Below are positions 1 through 12,669 of a stretch of DNA of 64,000 nucleotides, in pieces (the first letter of the stretch is position 1; each line of letters starts with the position of its first letter). The notes beneath the pieces were generated by a model. The model searched no databases, was not told the DNA's origin, and saw only the letters and a list, made by a program, of their open reading frames with translations. Location: the NCBI RefSeq assembly GCF_028476545.1, contig NW_026732278.1, positions 186,001-250,000 on the forward strand, in the 5' to 3' direction. This DNA is from Physella acuta (taxonomy: Eukaryota > Mollusca > Gastropoda > Physidae). The position numbers were made by a program, and so were the translations under genes.

Positions 1-1511
<1,511 letters not shown>

Positions 1512-1720
1512 AGGAACCAAGATGTTGTTTTAGAAGAAACAATTTTGACCAAAAATCTACAATTATGCCAAGGACATTTTTAAAAATAATTACATTTTTT
1601 TTATGCTGTCCAAAAAATGTTTTCCTACCAAATTTGCATTTAATTAGCATTCCACATTGTTGTTTTGTTTTGAATAGAATCAAAATGGAAATTTTGTTTA
1701 CAGTCAAAAAGCTTGGCACA

Positions 1721-1726
1721 AATAAA
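1721..1726 (+). terminator. Polyadenylation signal of the alpha-tubulin gene
   Basis: AATAAA lies 210 bases after the tubulin stop codon, in an AT-rich 3' UTR. A GT-rich stretch (TGTGTTAACTTTGTT) follows about 20 bases later, as expected downstream of a cleavage site. Assignment is by position and motif only. Confidence 0.7.
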
Positions 1727-1739
1727 AGCAAATTTTAAA

Positions 1740-2319
1740 ACTAAAATTGTGTTAACTTTGTTCAGGTTGCACAACTTAAATTTTTTGTAGTAATTGTGAT
1801 AAAGATTTATTATAAAAAGTTTAAGAAAAAAAACACTATTGACATTTTGATCTTAGGTCTATCCATTCATTTGAAGATTAACAATACAAAAAATACAAGG
1901 TAGGCTAATATTATTGATGTGATAAATGTATAGAACATCTTTATATACTTTTACCAGTGTCATTCCCCCCCCCCCCCCTTGAGAAAAAAAATCTGAAAGA
2001 AAAAATGCTCTCATGATAATTGATATAGCTATACAAATTAAGAACAGAACATAATAATGAAAATAAAACTATAAAACAGTCAACTTTTGGGGCTAATTCT
2101 TTCCAAATTGTTTTTCCCAACTATTTTTGGTGGTGGTGGGTACCCACCTAAACAATCTTGCAGAATGCATATTTTTCAAATTAGACTATCAACTATCAAG
2201 CATTGAAGCACTGAGTCTTATAAACTGATTTGAGATATTAATTCTTCACTGTTGTGTCACACTGTAAGGGTGTGGGATGCAAATTGCACTATTTGACATC
2301 ATATAGGAGCTTACACCAA
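1740..2319. other. Intergenic, no gene seen
   Basis: AT-rich sequence after the tubulin poly(A) site. It contains a poly(C) run near 1966-1978 and a small GGTGGTGGTGGGTACCCACC stretch near 2130-2149. No coding exon is recognisable. Confidence 0.6.
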
Positions 2320-2740
2320 GGGGTCGTCCATAAATGATGTCACACTCGTAGGGTGGGGGTCCGTAATTTTGTGACGGTGTGTGATGGGGGGGGGGGGGGG
2401 GATCAGATGGTGTGACGTTACTTTTTTGCATTATAAAAAAGCAATGTCAGAAAACGTGTTTTAGCCGTTATTTCGCGTTTTAGAAAACGGTTTTAATAAA
2501 TTGTAATAGGAATTGATCAAAATACTCTATGTTGACAGAGTTCTGACAAGATTTTGGAAAAAATATCGATGTTTTAAGAAAAATTCAACAGCAATTTTGA
2601 GGGGGGGGGGGGGAGGGTTGCTGGCTGAGGTGTGACGTCATTTTAGGGGGGGGGTCTGGCTTTTTGTGACGACGTGTGACGGAGAGGAGGGGGGAGGTAA
2701 AAATCGTCAAAAAAGCGTGACGTCATTTATGGATGACCCC
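2320..2740. mobile_element. Non-autonomous DNA element with 24-bp inverted ends
   Basis: About 421 bp bounded by near-perfect inverted repeats. The left end reads GGGGTCGTCCATAAATGA and the right end, reverse-complemented, reads GGGGTCATCCATAAATGA. The match continues into GTCAC, with two differences over 24 bases. The flanks carry CAA on both sides (2317-2319 and 2741-2743), a possible 3-bp target duplication. The interior has several poly(G) runs and further GTGACGTCA-like words but no ORF of note. A 3-bp duplication would fit PIF/Harbinger, but five C residues at the right edge make the exact boundary ambiguous, so the superfamily is left open. Confidence 0.7.
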
Positions 2741-4130
2741 CAAGACAAAAAATTGCTTATTTTAAAAATAATAACTGCAAATAATGCCACTGTATGGAAA
2801 ACATAAGTAAAAAAACAGACATAGTGAATAACTGATGTCACTGATTGTTCCCCATACAAAACATGACTCTGTATGAATTATTTTTCAATTAGCCCTCCCA
2901 AATTTCCTGGAACATGAAGCTTAATTCCTACATTGAGCAGTATAGTTTTGATGCCATGAAGCTTAACCCAGATGTAAGAAATGGTAGATAGGAGAGATAA
3001 CAACAAAATAAAATTTAAAAAAATAAACAATAAAAAAAAGTCAACGAAAGAAATTAAATCAGTTTCAGAAATCAACATGAAAAATAATTTCGTTGGTGTC
3101 TTAATGGCAGTCACACACCCTAAACAAATTTCTTTTTTTTAAGCTTTTGAAATGTTTTTCTTACAAAAAACTCTTTTTAGATTATTCACCTTTACTTTAA
3201 TAATAATAAAAAAACTAAAATCAATAATAGACAGTAGGTGGCAAGAAACATCTTTTAAGAGTTTGTTTACAGCGTAAAGTTGAAGCATGAACATCTGAAA
3301 AAGAAACATAAACACATAATATTGCTAAGTACTGAGTGCTGTTCAAAAATTACTCATGAGAATATCTACAAAGATTAATTTTTTAAAATGAAGTTGCTCG
3401 CTAAAGTAGGCCCTAAATATTGATGCAAAATAATAGGTTATTATATGGGCCTATAATATAATTAAAGTAACAGAGAGGTCACTTTTCTGTAGCAGTGTTT
3501 CTATAACTTAAGACTTTTCTCCAGGAGGGGCACTTGAAAATTTCGGGGGCGGGGGGGGGGGGGGGTAGACATTGGAAGAAACTGGTCTGTAGTAATAACA
3601 GCATACTATAAAGTTTTTTTTTTTAAAAAAAAAGGACTTTACCAAACAAAGAAGCCTTTAGCCTATGATAAACGTCTAGTAATGGCTTATAGTTTATAGG
3701 CCTACTACTACTATTAGCTATTCACTATACATTTTAAAATGCTAATATTTTAAAGTAAATAGTCTGGTAATCTATCGATTATCATTTTACGCACCTAAAA
3801 ATTTTAGGCTAAAACTTTATCGATAGGATAGTCTATATTATACTATATGATCAAGACCTAAACTAAAACTAAAATTAACTGCTTTTTAAAAAGTTTTAAT
3901 CAACATTATCAATTTTAATACTGTGATCAGCAGAACATAGATAAGAGATTCTATTGCTGTTTATTTATAGAACAGAGTACTTGAAAGTACCAACTGTAAC
4001 AATAATATTGACCTAATTTCCAAGGGTGTCCATTTCCTACTGTATTGCAAGGGACATCACTATTTCAGTATTTTTCAGTTACTTCCCTTTCATTGTTTTC
4101 TACAAGACAGACAACAAACAGAATGACTAG
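2741..4130. other. Intergenic, no gene seen
   Basis: AT-rich, with a long poly(G) run at about 3546-3565 and several poly(A) or poly(T) runs. No exon with a convincing frame or splice sites was found on either strand. Confidence 0.55.
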
Positions 4131-4136
4131 ATCTAA

Positions 4137-4172
4137 AAAAATCTAGATCTAGATCTAGATCTAGATCTAAAT
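4137..4172. repeat. (CTAGAT)n simple repeat
   Basis: A short hexamer repeat, ATCTAGATCTAGATC and so on. The same words recur at 4272-4287 and dominate 5829-6050. Confidence 0.8.
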
Positions 4173-4289
4173 CCACATCTACGAAAAAAATGGATCTACT
4201 TCTCTAATTAATTTTGTGTCTTCTAATAACGTCATAATATAGTCTAGGCAAGTATACACTAGACGTTTCTTCTAGATCTAGATCTAAAT

Positions 4290-5080
4290 TAGGCTTGTCG
4301 GTATCGGCCGAGATCGCGGTAAAAACATGACCCGAAATCTCCCATTACTTTCTGATACCGGGCGCACGAGATTTAGTTTTGCATACTAATAAGTTTTTAA
4401 TTTATGGTAATTAATTAAGTTTAAAAGGTCATTTCCTAATGTTAAATGAAAAGTAGAATGGTTTTCCAGTTGTTTTGATGGCTTAGCGATCTGATTGCAT
4501 GCTGTCTCTGCTTTGGTCTTACCGCGGTATAAAGGTTAACTTCAAATGCTTTAAAAACGCGATTTTTGAAAAGTTTCCATTTAGATAATGAAAGTTTCCA
4601 AAGCAGATACATCCCATTTTTATAGAAATGATATTTATTTTTGGATATTTTGACTTTGACATTAGTAAATACTCATTTGAAAGTAGTCACCGTAAGTAGG
4701 TCACGTTGCCCCCATTGACTCCAATGTTATATTTCTTCATCCCGATCTGCCGGCTTTTAGTTTTGATACACTAACAACAGTATTCTTATGTAATGTACAA
4801 ACAAATCTCCTACTTGTTGTTTTAAACATATTTTAATATAGATCTACCTGTCTTTCATTTTTTCAACTCTGGTTCTAGTTTTGCTTGAAGTAAAATTTTG
4901 CTGAGTCAGACATAGGTTACCTGTCTGTTGCTAGAATACACTACACTAGCTATGTGCTAACTGTAATTTTAAGTATTCAAGTTCTACTTACCCTTACTTA
5001 GTTATATTTATATGCTGAAAATCAGAATTCATACAAAATACACACATAAAAACATTGATCAGATAACTTCAGTTCACTTT
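4290..5080. other. Intergenic, no gene seen
   Basis: Mixed AT-rich sequence with no coding frame, RNA gene or element that I can support. Confidence 0.5.
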
Positions 5081-5440
5081 TAACAAAATGGCTTAAAGAT
5101 AGACTCTACTTCACCTGCCCAAAATAATAAGGCAATTATATGCACATTACAGTGTTCAAGTCATTTACTTTAGATTGCTAACTATGTAGTTCTTTCATTC
5201 ACTGTATTTATATAAAGCATTGCTTTAGAAACTTTTTCATATTTGCGCAGCACAGTTTTATAACAAAATGTCTTAAAGATGGACTCTACTTCACCTGCCC
5301 AAAATAATGGGGCAGTTATATGCAGTTATATGCACATTTCAGTGTTCAAGTCATTTACTTTAGATTGCTAACTTTGTAGTTCTTTCATTCACTGTAAAAC
5401 ATTGCTTTAGAAACATTTTCATATTTGCGCAGCACAGTTT
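5081..5440 (+). repeat. 180-bp tandem duplication (two copies)
   Basis: Two adjacent diverged copies start at about 5081 and 5261, both opening TAACAAAATG. They share CTCTACTTCACCTGCCCAAA, CAGTGTTCAAGTCATTTAC and ATTTGCGCAGCACAGTTTT. The second copy has an extra TATGCAGT duplication and lacks about 8 bases near the end. No coding role is evident. Confidence 0.85.
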
Positions 5441-5828
5441 TTTTGGGGTTATGGAAGGAAGCCAACACAAAAATATACTTCTGTATTATTTTTATTTATT
5501 TCAACAGCATATACAAGTTCTATATATCATTCTAGCTCAACTCTGCAAATATGAACAAAATACAACTGCAAGTAAAATAACTATGCTCAATTTATTCAGG
5601 TATACCATGACTTGTCACAATTGGCCAATGCAAAAGCAAGGGCATTACACCCCTCACAAAAAAATTCGCTAAAAAAAAACTATTTGAGCTAGACAGAAAA
5701 TCTTTTTTGTTTTGTTTTCATATAGTTGAGCTCTACAAGAATATGTAATTTTTATTTTTATATGATGATTAGTGTTTTTTTACCAAAATCCCTATCTAAA
5801 TCAATGGCACTGTCATTACTCATTGGCA
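5441..5828. other. Intergenic, no gene seen
   Basis: AT-rich. A 73-codon reading frame at 5451-5672 has no recognisable domain and looks like chance. Confidence 0.5.
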
Positions 5829-6050
5829 CTAGAATCTAGAATCTAGATTCTTTCTAGATTCTAGATCTAGACTAGAGTCTTCACTCTTCAGATCTAGATT
5901 CTAGAATTAGTCTGAATTAGTCTAGAATTTCTGTACTAGATCTAGAATTATAGATCTAGAGAGCATCTAGCTCTAGATCTAGATCAAGATTAAAATTCTA
6001 GACTCTAGAGTAGTTCTAGATTCTAGACCTCTGACCTAGATCTAGATTTA
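5829..6050. repeat. Degenerate CTAGATC-rich simple-sequence tract
   Basis: About 220 bp packed with TCTAGA, AGATCT and CTAGATC words in irregular order, so both strands read almost the same. It is related to the repeat at 4137-4172. Confidence 0.8.
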
Positions 6051-6068
6051 AAGATTAGATTGATTTTA

Positions 6069-6955
6069 GGGTAATCCATCGTTTTGGGTACATAATAAAA
6101 TTGTCCGCGACTAGTAATGTGAAAAACAGGTGACTCCTTAAATTTTAATAATTATTTCACATTTTGATGAGGATTTATGTTTTGGTAATCTATCGTTTTG
6201 GGTACGTAAAATCGCCCGCGACTAGTAATGTGAAAAACAGGTGACTCCTTACATTTTAATAATTATTTCACATTTTGAGGAGGATTTATGTTTTAAAAAT
6301 ACAAAAATGTTTCCTTGTTTCATTTATGTACCTGTTTTTAAACAATTGAATTAAAACGTTTCAGTAATAAATGAAGACTAGCGATGTTTCCAACAGATGC
6401 TACCATGCTCATTTACTATAGCAGCCATCTTGTTAAAGTTTTATTTTTATAGACTTAACGCGCAAGATTCAGGCGGAAGTCACTCTATTTTACAAATGGC
6501 TGCTGTTTATATAGCAAACCTTGCTTGTAGACACTGCTGTTTAAAGTTAATTTCTGGCCTATATTGATATATTTAGCCATTGATTTAGGTTTATTATTCA
6601 TTTATCTAGTTTTATTTGACACAAACATATCACAATATACTTCTATTACAGCCTTGACAATGAGGTAACGTTTTCGTACATTAATAGCCGCGGGCGATTT
6701 TACGTACCCAAAACGATAGATTACCTATGTTTTTTAAAATGGCTGCTGTTTATATAGCGATCTTGCTCGCAGACACTGCCGTTTAAAGTTGATTTCTGTT
6801 CTATATTCAATTAGCCATTGATTTAGGTTTATTATTCATTTATCTATAATATTTGACACAAAAATATCACAATATACTTCTATTAAAGCCTTGACAATGA
6901 GGCAACATTTTTGTACATTAATAGCCGTGGCGATTAAAATTACGAAGTGACTACC
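6069..6955. mobile_element. Outer inverted-repeat element, split by a relative
   Basis: The outer copy runs 6069-6183 and resumes at 6726 to about 6955. Its left part (GGTAATCCATCGTTTTGGGT onward) is a 115-bp relative of 6184-6298. Its right part (TAAAATGGCTGCTGTTTATA onward) is a relative of about 6492-6690. The inserted element and its 8-bp duplication lie between. The outer copy lacks most of the central 200 bp that the inner copy has, and its right terminus is decayed, so its own target duplication could not be identified. Confidence 0.7.
6184..6725. mobile_element. Inner inverted-repeat element, 8-bp target duplication
   Basis: A 542-bp element with inverted termini of about 37 bp. The left end starts GGTAATCTATCGTTTTGGGT and continues ACGTAAAATCGCCCGCG. 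The right end is its exact reverse complement, ending AACGATAGATTACC. It is flanked by TATGTTTT at 6176-6183 and 6726-6733, a perfect 8-bp duplication. An 8-bp duplication fits hAT or a similar superfamily, although the GGTAATC terminus is not a classic hAT end. There is no ORF of note, so it is non-autonomous. Its interior includes AGCAGCCAT and ATGGCTGCT in inverted orientation. Confidence 0.85.
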
Positions 6956-7014
6956 TACTCAGAAATTTTTTTTTCGCCCCAGCGTCTCCATTTGGTTGGC
7001 AAAGATAGTTCTGC

Positions 7015-7155
7015 CCATGCGCAGTGACCTTAATAGCTCTGAGCTAGGGTTAGGGCTAGGGTTAGAGTTCTGCGGTTTATTTATAACCACACGCTTGCGC
7101 AGTACCATCGAAAGTCGTAGTTTCTATCAATTGCGCATGTGTATCTTTTTCCGGC
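7015..7155 (+). promoter_or_regulatory. Possible promoter of the nuclear receptor gene (NRF-1/ETS-like sites)
   Basis: Three NRF-1-like cores lie within 130 bp: CATGCGCAG at 7016-7024, CTTGCGCAG at 7094-7102 and TTGCGCATG at about 7131-7139. TTCCGG, an ETS-like core, follows at about 7149. The cluster is about 1.1 kb upstream of the first receptor ATG, and a splice acceptor directly precedes that ATG, so a non-coding first exon here is plausible. No TATA box or initiator was identified. Confidence 0.35.
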
Positions 7156-7227
7156 TAGAATCGGCCTTAAAATTATCATGCTTTGTTAGCAGTTTTTTGT
7201 AATAGATAATCTGTTACATAAAAAATA

Positions 7228-7995
7228 AACCGGGAGCCATCTCATCTAAACCTTCTTGAATATTCTTTTATAACACTATGAAGGATGGCAACTCGGGATA
7301 TAGACATGATTTTTAATCCATTTTTAATTACTTAGTTAGGCCTAAACTTTTTAAAATAGAATAGATACTCATAGAAAAAAGAATTGCACACCAAGTGAAT
7401 GCCAAACAATCTGTGTATAATAGTGTGGAATATTATTAGTACCTAATAAATGCACATGCGTTTTTTTTTAGAAATCGGGAATATCGTAAATTACTACTTC
7501 CGGTCAATGGAAATTACTCAAAATTTTACAGAAGGCAGAGAATTAGATCTTTTACTTACATGTGAAATTTCATTTATCTATCTGAAACAGTACTCAAGTT
7601 ATAGGCTTTTGAAAAATTGGAAGTAGAATAAGTTCCACTTCTGGTTACTGGAAATCACTGAAAAGTTGATACAGAACTACACATTTTGTATAATAATTAT
7701 TTATGAAATTTCATCAACCTAGCTGTAACGGTACTCAAGTTATAGTGTTCACAGACACATACACACACACAGACATCCGGAGAGAACAGCAAAGCCCAGT
7801 TTTTTTCTGACTGGATTATGCATAGAAAGCCGAAATTTTGATAAATTTGCATTTATAATTTTTGCCAGATTAAAATAAGTCCCCTATCATCCGTACATGA
7901 TGAAGTACTGAGGTGTAAAACATTGAAAACTCAAAATTTCATGTGATTTTTGTGCACGATTAAAATTCTCCCTCTATACTTTATATACGAGAAAG
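7228..7995 (+). repeat. 0.7-kb dispersed repeat, copy A
   Basis: The first of three related copies; the others are at 20538-21196 (-) and 56353-57026 (+). Shared landmarks are an ACCGGGAG start, CTCGGGATATAGACATG, AATTGCACAC, TACTACTTCCGGTCAA, AGAGAATTAGATCTTTTACT, TACATGTGAAATTTCATTTA and a TATACGAGAAAG end. No coding frame. The class is not determined: the inverted CTTTCTCGAATA and TATACGAGAAAG words suggest a non-autonomous DNA element. Confidence 0.75.
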
Positions 7996-8202
7996 TAAAA
8001 AAAATGATAACTTTTTTTGGGTTCTGTTAAATTGTCACTTCTCTTTCATTTAGAACTCCATATATTAAACTTTTTCATCCTAAAATCTAGTTTATTCTTC
8101 AATTTTTCTTGCAAAAAATAAAAATTGTTATTTGAATATTATTTAGGCTTAAACAATTTCCACTCTACATGTATTAGTTAGTGTATAAATTATTACTGCA
8201 GA

Positions 8203-11200
8203 ATGCGAGGTAAAAAACGTCCCCCAGAGGAAAAGATTGTAAATGTCGCTGGCCCCCTTCCACCATGTCGAGTGTGTGATGAACCAGCTGCAGGTTTTCA
8301 TTATGGAGTTAACACCTGTGAAGCTTGTAAAGTAAGTTTTTTTCTTTCATTTTATAATAGTACAAGGTTTTAGTGTTGAAGAATGACTGTTTATTTAATG
8401 AAATACACTCAAATGAATGAGAATAAATTCTAATACCATCTATACAGGGATTTTTTAGGAGAAGTCTCATACGAAGTGGTGAATATGAGTGCCTAGGCTC
8501 AGGAAATTGTGTCATTGGCCCCAATAGAAGGAAAAGTTGCCCAAAATGTAGATATTTAAAGTGTCTGAAAGTTGGCATGTCAAAAGAAGGTTGGTGATAG
8601 TAACTACTTTAAAGCTGACTAAATGTTGTTAGTAGGGTGATGGAGGAGAGTGGAGGTTCTCAAATATATCACTCAACTGTATTAAAGACAAATTCCATGG
8701 TTTGTCAAGACAATGAGCTCAATATGTTTGAACTCATTCTTTCAATAACATAGACAAAATATGATTGATGTTGACACATGGGACTACACTTTCACAACCA
8801 ATAACAACTTTAAAACTGATATAATTAAGTTCCCTTTTAAACCTGACAGTTAATGAGTAGAGTTCACCTGTTACTGTGAACTTGACATATGTAGGTATAG
8901 TGAATTCCCCAGCCATTTTTACTTTCCCAAAATGTGAGTCAGGTACCCATCAGAGTTGGGTTGACTTGAACCCAGATTCAAACTCATGACTTACAGGTTG
9001 GCAGTAGTATGCTCTGCTATTTAACCACACCATAAGACACATAGGGCTACACTTGATTTAACCAAAGACAAACTTTACAACTGTCAAAAAGAGACATAAG
9101 CAGGGGACCACTTTTCCTGTGATATCCCTGATTTCCAGATTCAAGAATCATATGTTCTATGATAAGCTTACACTTGATACATTCAGTGACAAATATACAA
9201 TGGCCAATAAGGCTTTCTATATGCAGCAAGGTCCAGCTGGAACCTTCAGTATTTCCTTACCCTTACACACAGGAGACAACTCACATCCTTCTATTTGACA
9301 GCCTCAAGTTTGTCAATCTATGGTCCTAGACAAATATTTCTCAAATCTTGATGATCCTGCCTCTTTATAATTATAGGCCAATATATATTTACAATGAAAT
9401 TTAGTTTCAGGATAACTCATTTTTAAAATGTATTTTTTAACCAGTGTAAAATGCTGATTTTTAAAACCGCCATTTTAATACTTTTCAGCTATAAAAACAG
9501 GGCGATACACATACATGAAAAGAACCCAAGACACACTAGAAATAAAATTACTAGAAAAGTCAAAGGACTCAACAAGTCTTGAGCCAGCCCACTCACCAAT
9601 GGATTACAGCGACATCTCTTCAGCGAGCTTCAAGGGGGAGCTGTACTCACCAGAGACAACCAATGCCTCAAGTCAGGACAGCTCAGCCCCAACAAAGTTT
9701 GTTGAGAAACCAGCAGCCAACACATCTCAGTCTTTGATCACTAACCAACTGACATTGGCAGAAATGTCATATCTGTCCTGCTCACCCTCATCTTCCTCCT
9801 CTTTCAATGACACAAGTCCTCTTGTGTTTGCACAAAACTATGACAGCCAGAGAGAAGAAAGTGAAACAGCTGCACAAAGCAACTTTAGCCCAGCTCCCTC
9901 CGTCCCTTCACACCCAGGCACATCTGCTTCTTCTCCTCACTGTGTCACCTCACCTGAACTAAGCTCAAACAGAAGGCCATGTCAGACCAAACCTTCTACA
10001 AGTTTATTTCACTGTACAGAATCTGTGGTGTCACAGAAAACAGAATCTATGACAAGTTTGTTACAGCATAGTGAACCTTTGACACGGTTACCTCAGCAAA
10101 GTGAACCTATGACAAGTTTGCTACAGCATAGTGAACCTCAGCATGGTGAATCTATTACACGATTACCTCGGCATAGTGAACCTATGACAAGTTTGTCCCA
10201 GCATAGTGAACCTATGACAAGTTTGTCCCAGCATAGTGAACCTATGACAAGTTTGCCTAAGCACACAGAACCTGCATCAAGCCTGTCCCAGCTTCTGCTG
10301 GTTGGTGAACCCCAGAACACCTGGGAGAACTACACAGAGGGAGAGCTGGATGAGCTGATCAATGTGCTGGTCACTGGCCACCAGCAGACAATCACTGACT
10401 CTAATAGCATACCTTATGAGTTTATACAGGAGAAGATTAAGGAATGCAAGGTAATGGAAGTCAAAATTATTTCTTAATTACTACCAAAAATTTAGTGAAT
10501 TAGTTTATTTGGAGTAGGTACTAATCTTGTATGCACAAATGCAAATTCAATAATTCACCAGTATTTAAAAAAAAATTATTTAATGCGGGAAAACTACAAT
10601 AGATATTTTAAGCTACAAAATTTAATTGAATGGACTTTAAATGTTACTATCAAATATTTTTCTTATAGAAAATACTGTAGGAAATAAAATTGATTGAAGT
10701 TTTCTAAAGCACAAGATTGCTACAAAGATGCTTGTGTTGGACTCTTAGTTCTGATTTTAGTTTTCTACTAAACCATAAGAATAGATGGTCACATTTTTCA
10801 GGGTAAAAAACCCCTACTGTGAGATATTCTAAGAGCATAAGCTTTTGCATTACAGCTTTAGGCTTATGGATTTCTTTGCCCTTTTATACAGACATATATA
10901 AGTTAGCCAGAAGCAGACAAATGCCTCAAAATCCTTGAGTGTAAATATACCTGTTGATGTTATGCAATCATTCAATTTATTTTTATTGCATCCTTATTAG
11001 ATAAGTAATTAGCAATTGCATCTTCATTTAAATCTTCTTATCAGGCAATTAACATCAAAGTGTAACTTGAGCTTCTAATTACAGGAAAAATGCCAGCTTC
11101 AGACAGAAATATTTGGGCACATGGGTAGAATCGATGTGGAGGAACATGACAGGATCTACAGGTCCACTGGTATAGATGTGGATGGCCGCATCGATGACCT

Positions 11201-12669
11201 GAACTACTGCTCCAACAAGGTGGACACTGACATCAGGCAGCTGATTGCCTTCATGAAACTTATCCCAGGCTTCAAGACAATCACAGTCTCTGACCAAACT
11301 GTTCTCGTCAAAGGTAAGCTGTTGTTTCAGACTTCAAAAGTCTTCTAGCTTTAGACAGTTCATAACCTTGAGATAGAAATGTCTTGTTAAACCTGCCTAG
11401 CTTTATTTTTTGTACCACAAAAAAACAATTTTCATTGTATAACACTATTTTAAATTTAAATTATAATTGAGTGTGAGAATGAAACATCTTATCCACTAAC
11501 TGATGTGGTTTGAATGTCCAGCCTGCATCTACGAGCTGTTTCTGTTTGGCTACTTCCGAGGGTACAACAGGGAGGAGAAGATAGCAGTGGAGGAACACAG
11601 GACATACTGCATTCACCAGTTGGAGACCTTCTATACCAGGGACCTGATTGACAAAATCTTTCAAATCACTGACCAGATGCAGAAGATCAATTTAACTTTT
11701 GAAATGATTGTCATTCTGAAAGCAGCATGCATTTTCTTTCCAGGTAGATAAGGAAAATGTTTTTTTGTATGGATTGTTTTAAAGAGTTTGTGAAATAGTG
11801 GGATTGTGGATTGGACATTTAAAAAAAATTCTATTTTAGTCAAAGCATAATCAGGTATTAAAATAATTGGATAGTTTGTAAGTAAGAATTTTGAGTTAAA
11901 AGGTCACTTTGTTTAAAAGGAATGGTATGTTGCAGATTAGAAAATAATAGTAAAAAAAACAAGTTGGCTAACTCTAACTCTAGATTTTTTTTACATTAAT
12001 AAGCAAAGAAAGAAATTTTCTTAATTTAAATTATGTGCTAAATTTAAAAAAATAAAAGACAGCAGTAAAGAAAATATGATATACTTAAAAGCAAATAAAT
12101 TGCACTACTTCTGCTGGGAAGTTATCTCCCTTGAACCACAGTATTTCAAATGAACAGTTTATTTTTCATGACTATTTTTTTGCTGATTGGAAATATTGAA
12201 AACAATCTTTGCTTTTTATTACCCTCTGTTTTAAAAAATTCAAATAAGTTATTTCCTTTCCTCCCTAGGCCAGGGCTGAGCGTTTAATTATGACATAGAG
12301 AGGCTACTTGTATTTATTCTTCTAATGTGTGAATAGATCTATTCAGTGATGTAGCTTTTATCTATTCCAATATATTAAGCCCTCCCTTTTAATAAATCTT
12401 TAAAATCCTCAGACAGAGTGACAGTCTCTAGAAATGACATCATTGAGAGGATTCACTTGAAGCTTGTGCAGTGTCTGCTGCTGCTGCTGCGTCGACACTT
12501 TGCAGAAAACTACTGCAAGGTGTTTGCTCAGATCATCGCCCTGCTGACCTCGCTGCGCTCAATAGATTATGAGTGCAGGAAGTTGTGGGCCCAGATGGGG
12601 CTGGACAGGTACCCTGAGGTCTCTAACAAACCTATACTGGCTGAACTCTTTCGAGGGAACTTCACGTAG
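8203..12669 (+). CDS. Nuclear receptor (NR1-like) with unusual P-box and repeated hinge
   Basis: A ligand-regulated-type transcription factor acting in the nucleus. Exons 8203-8331, 8448-8589, 9489-10450, 11085-11313, 11522-11743 and 12413-12669 sum to 647 codons including the stop, all with GT-AG junctions. The DNA-binding domain spans residues 22-87: C22/C25/C39/C42 form zinc finger 1 and C58/C64/C74/C77 form finger 2. The P-box is CEACKG and the C-terminal extension is [11 protein letters not shown]. The hinge (about 100-400) is Ser/Thr/Pro-rich and holds a 10-residue repeat, [10 protein letters not shown], at about 275-360. The ligand-binding domain has the signature [16 protein letters not shown] (467-482), followed by a [13 protein letters not shown] stretch. 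It ends in an AF-2 core, ILAELF (636-641), fitting the hydrophobic-x-Glu-hydrophobic pattern. Introns at CEACK/GFF and KE/A resemble those I recall for PPAR-type NR1 genes. A splice acceptor abuts the ATG, so upstream non-coding or coding exons are possible. The ligand and subfamily are not assigned. Confidence 0.93.
8827..9036 (-). mobile_element. tRNA-derived SINE in receptor intron 2
   Basis: Read on the minus strand, the head looks like a tRNA: an A-box-like TAGCAGAGCA and a B-box-like GAGTTTGAATC (plus-strand GATTCAAACTC). The body follows with CAACTCTGATGGGTACCTGA and, near its 3' end, AGGTGAACTCTACTCATTAA and CTGTCAGGTTTAAAAGGGAA. The same body occurs at 45139-45282. It lies wholly within the 8590-9488 intron. 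There is no clear target duplication or long A-tail. Confidence 0.75.
10038..10297 (+). repeat. In-frame 30-bp minisatellite in the receptor hinge
   Basis: About eight units of 30 bp in the coding strand, core CATAGTGAACCTATGACAAG, encode variants of [10 protein letters not shown]. The stretch 10171-10255 holds nearly identical consecutive units, suggesting recent expansion; earlier units are more diverged, and one is irregular ([10 protein letters not shown]). Being 30 bp, gains and losses keep the reading frame. Confidence 0.95.

Noticed and set aside
7045-7072. TTAGGG-like words (telomere-type)
   Set aside because: Only about two imperfect copies (TAGGGTTAGGGCTAGGG); too short to be an interstitial telomeric repeat.
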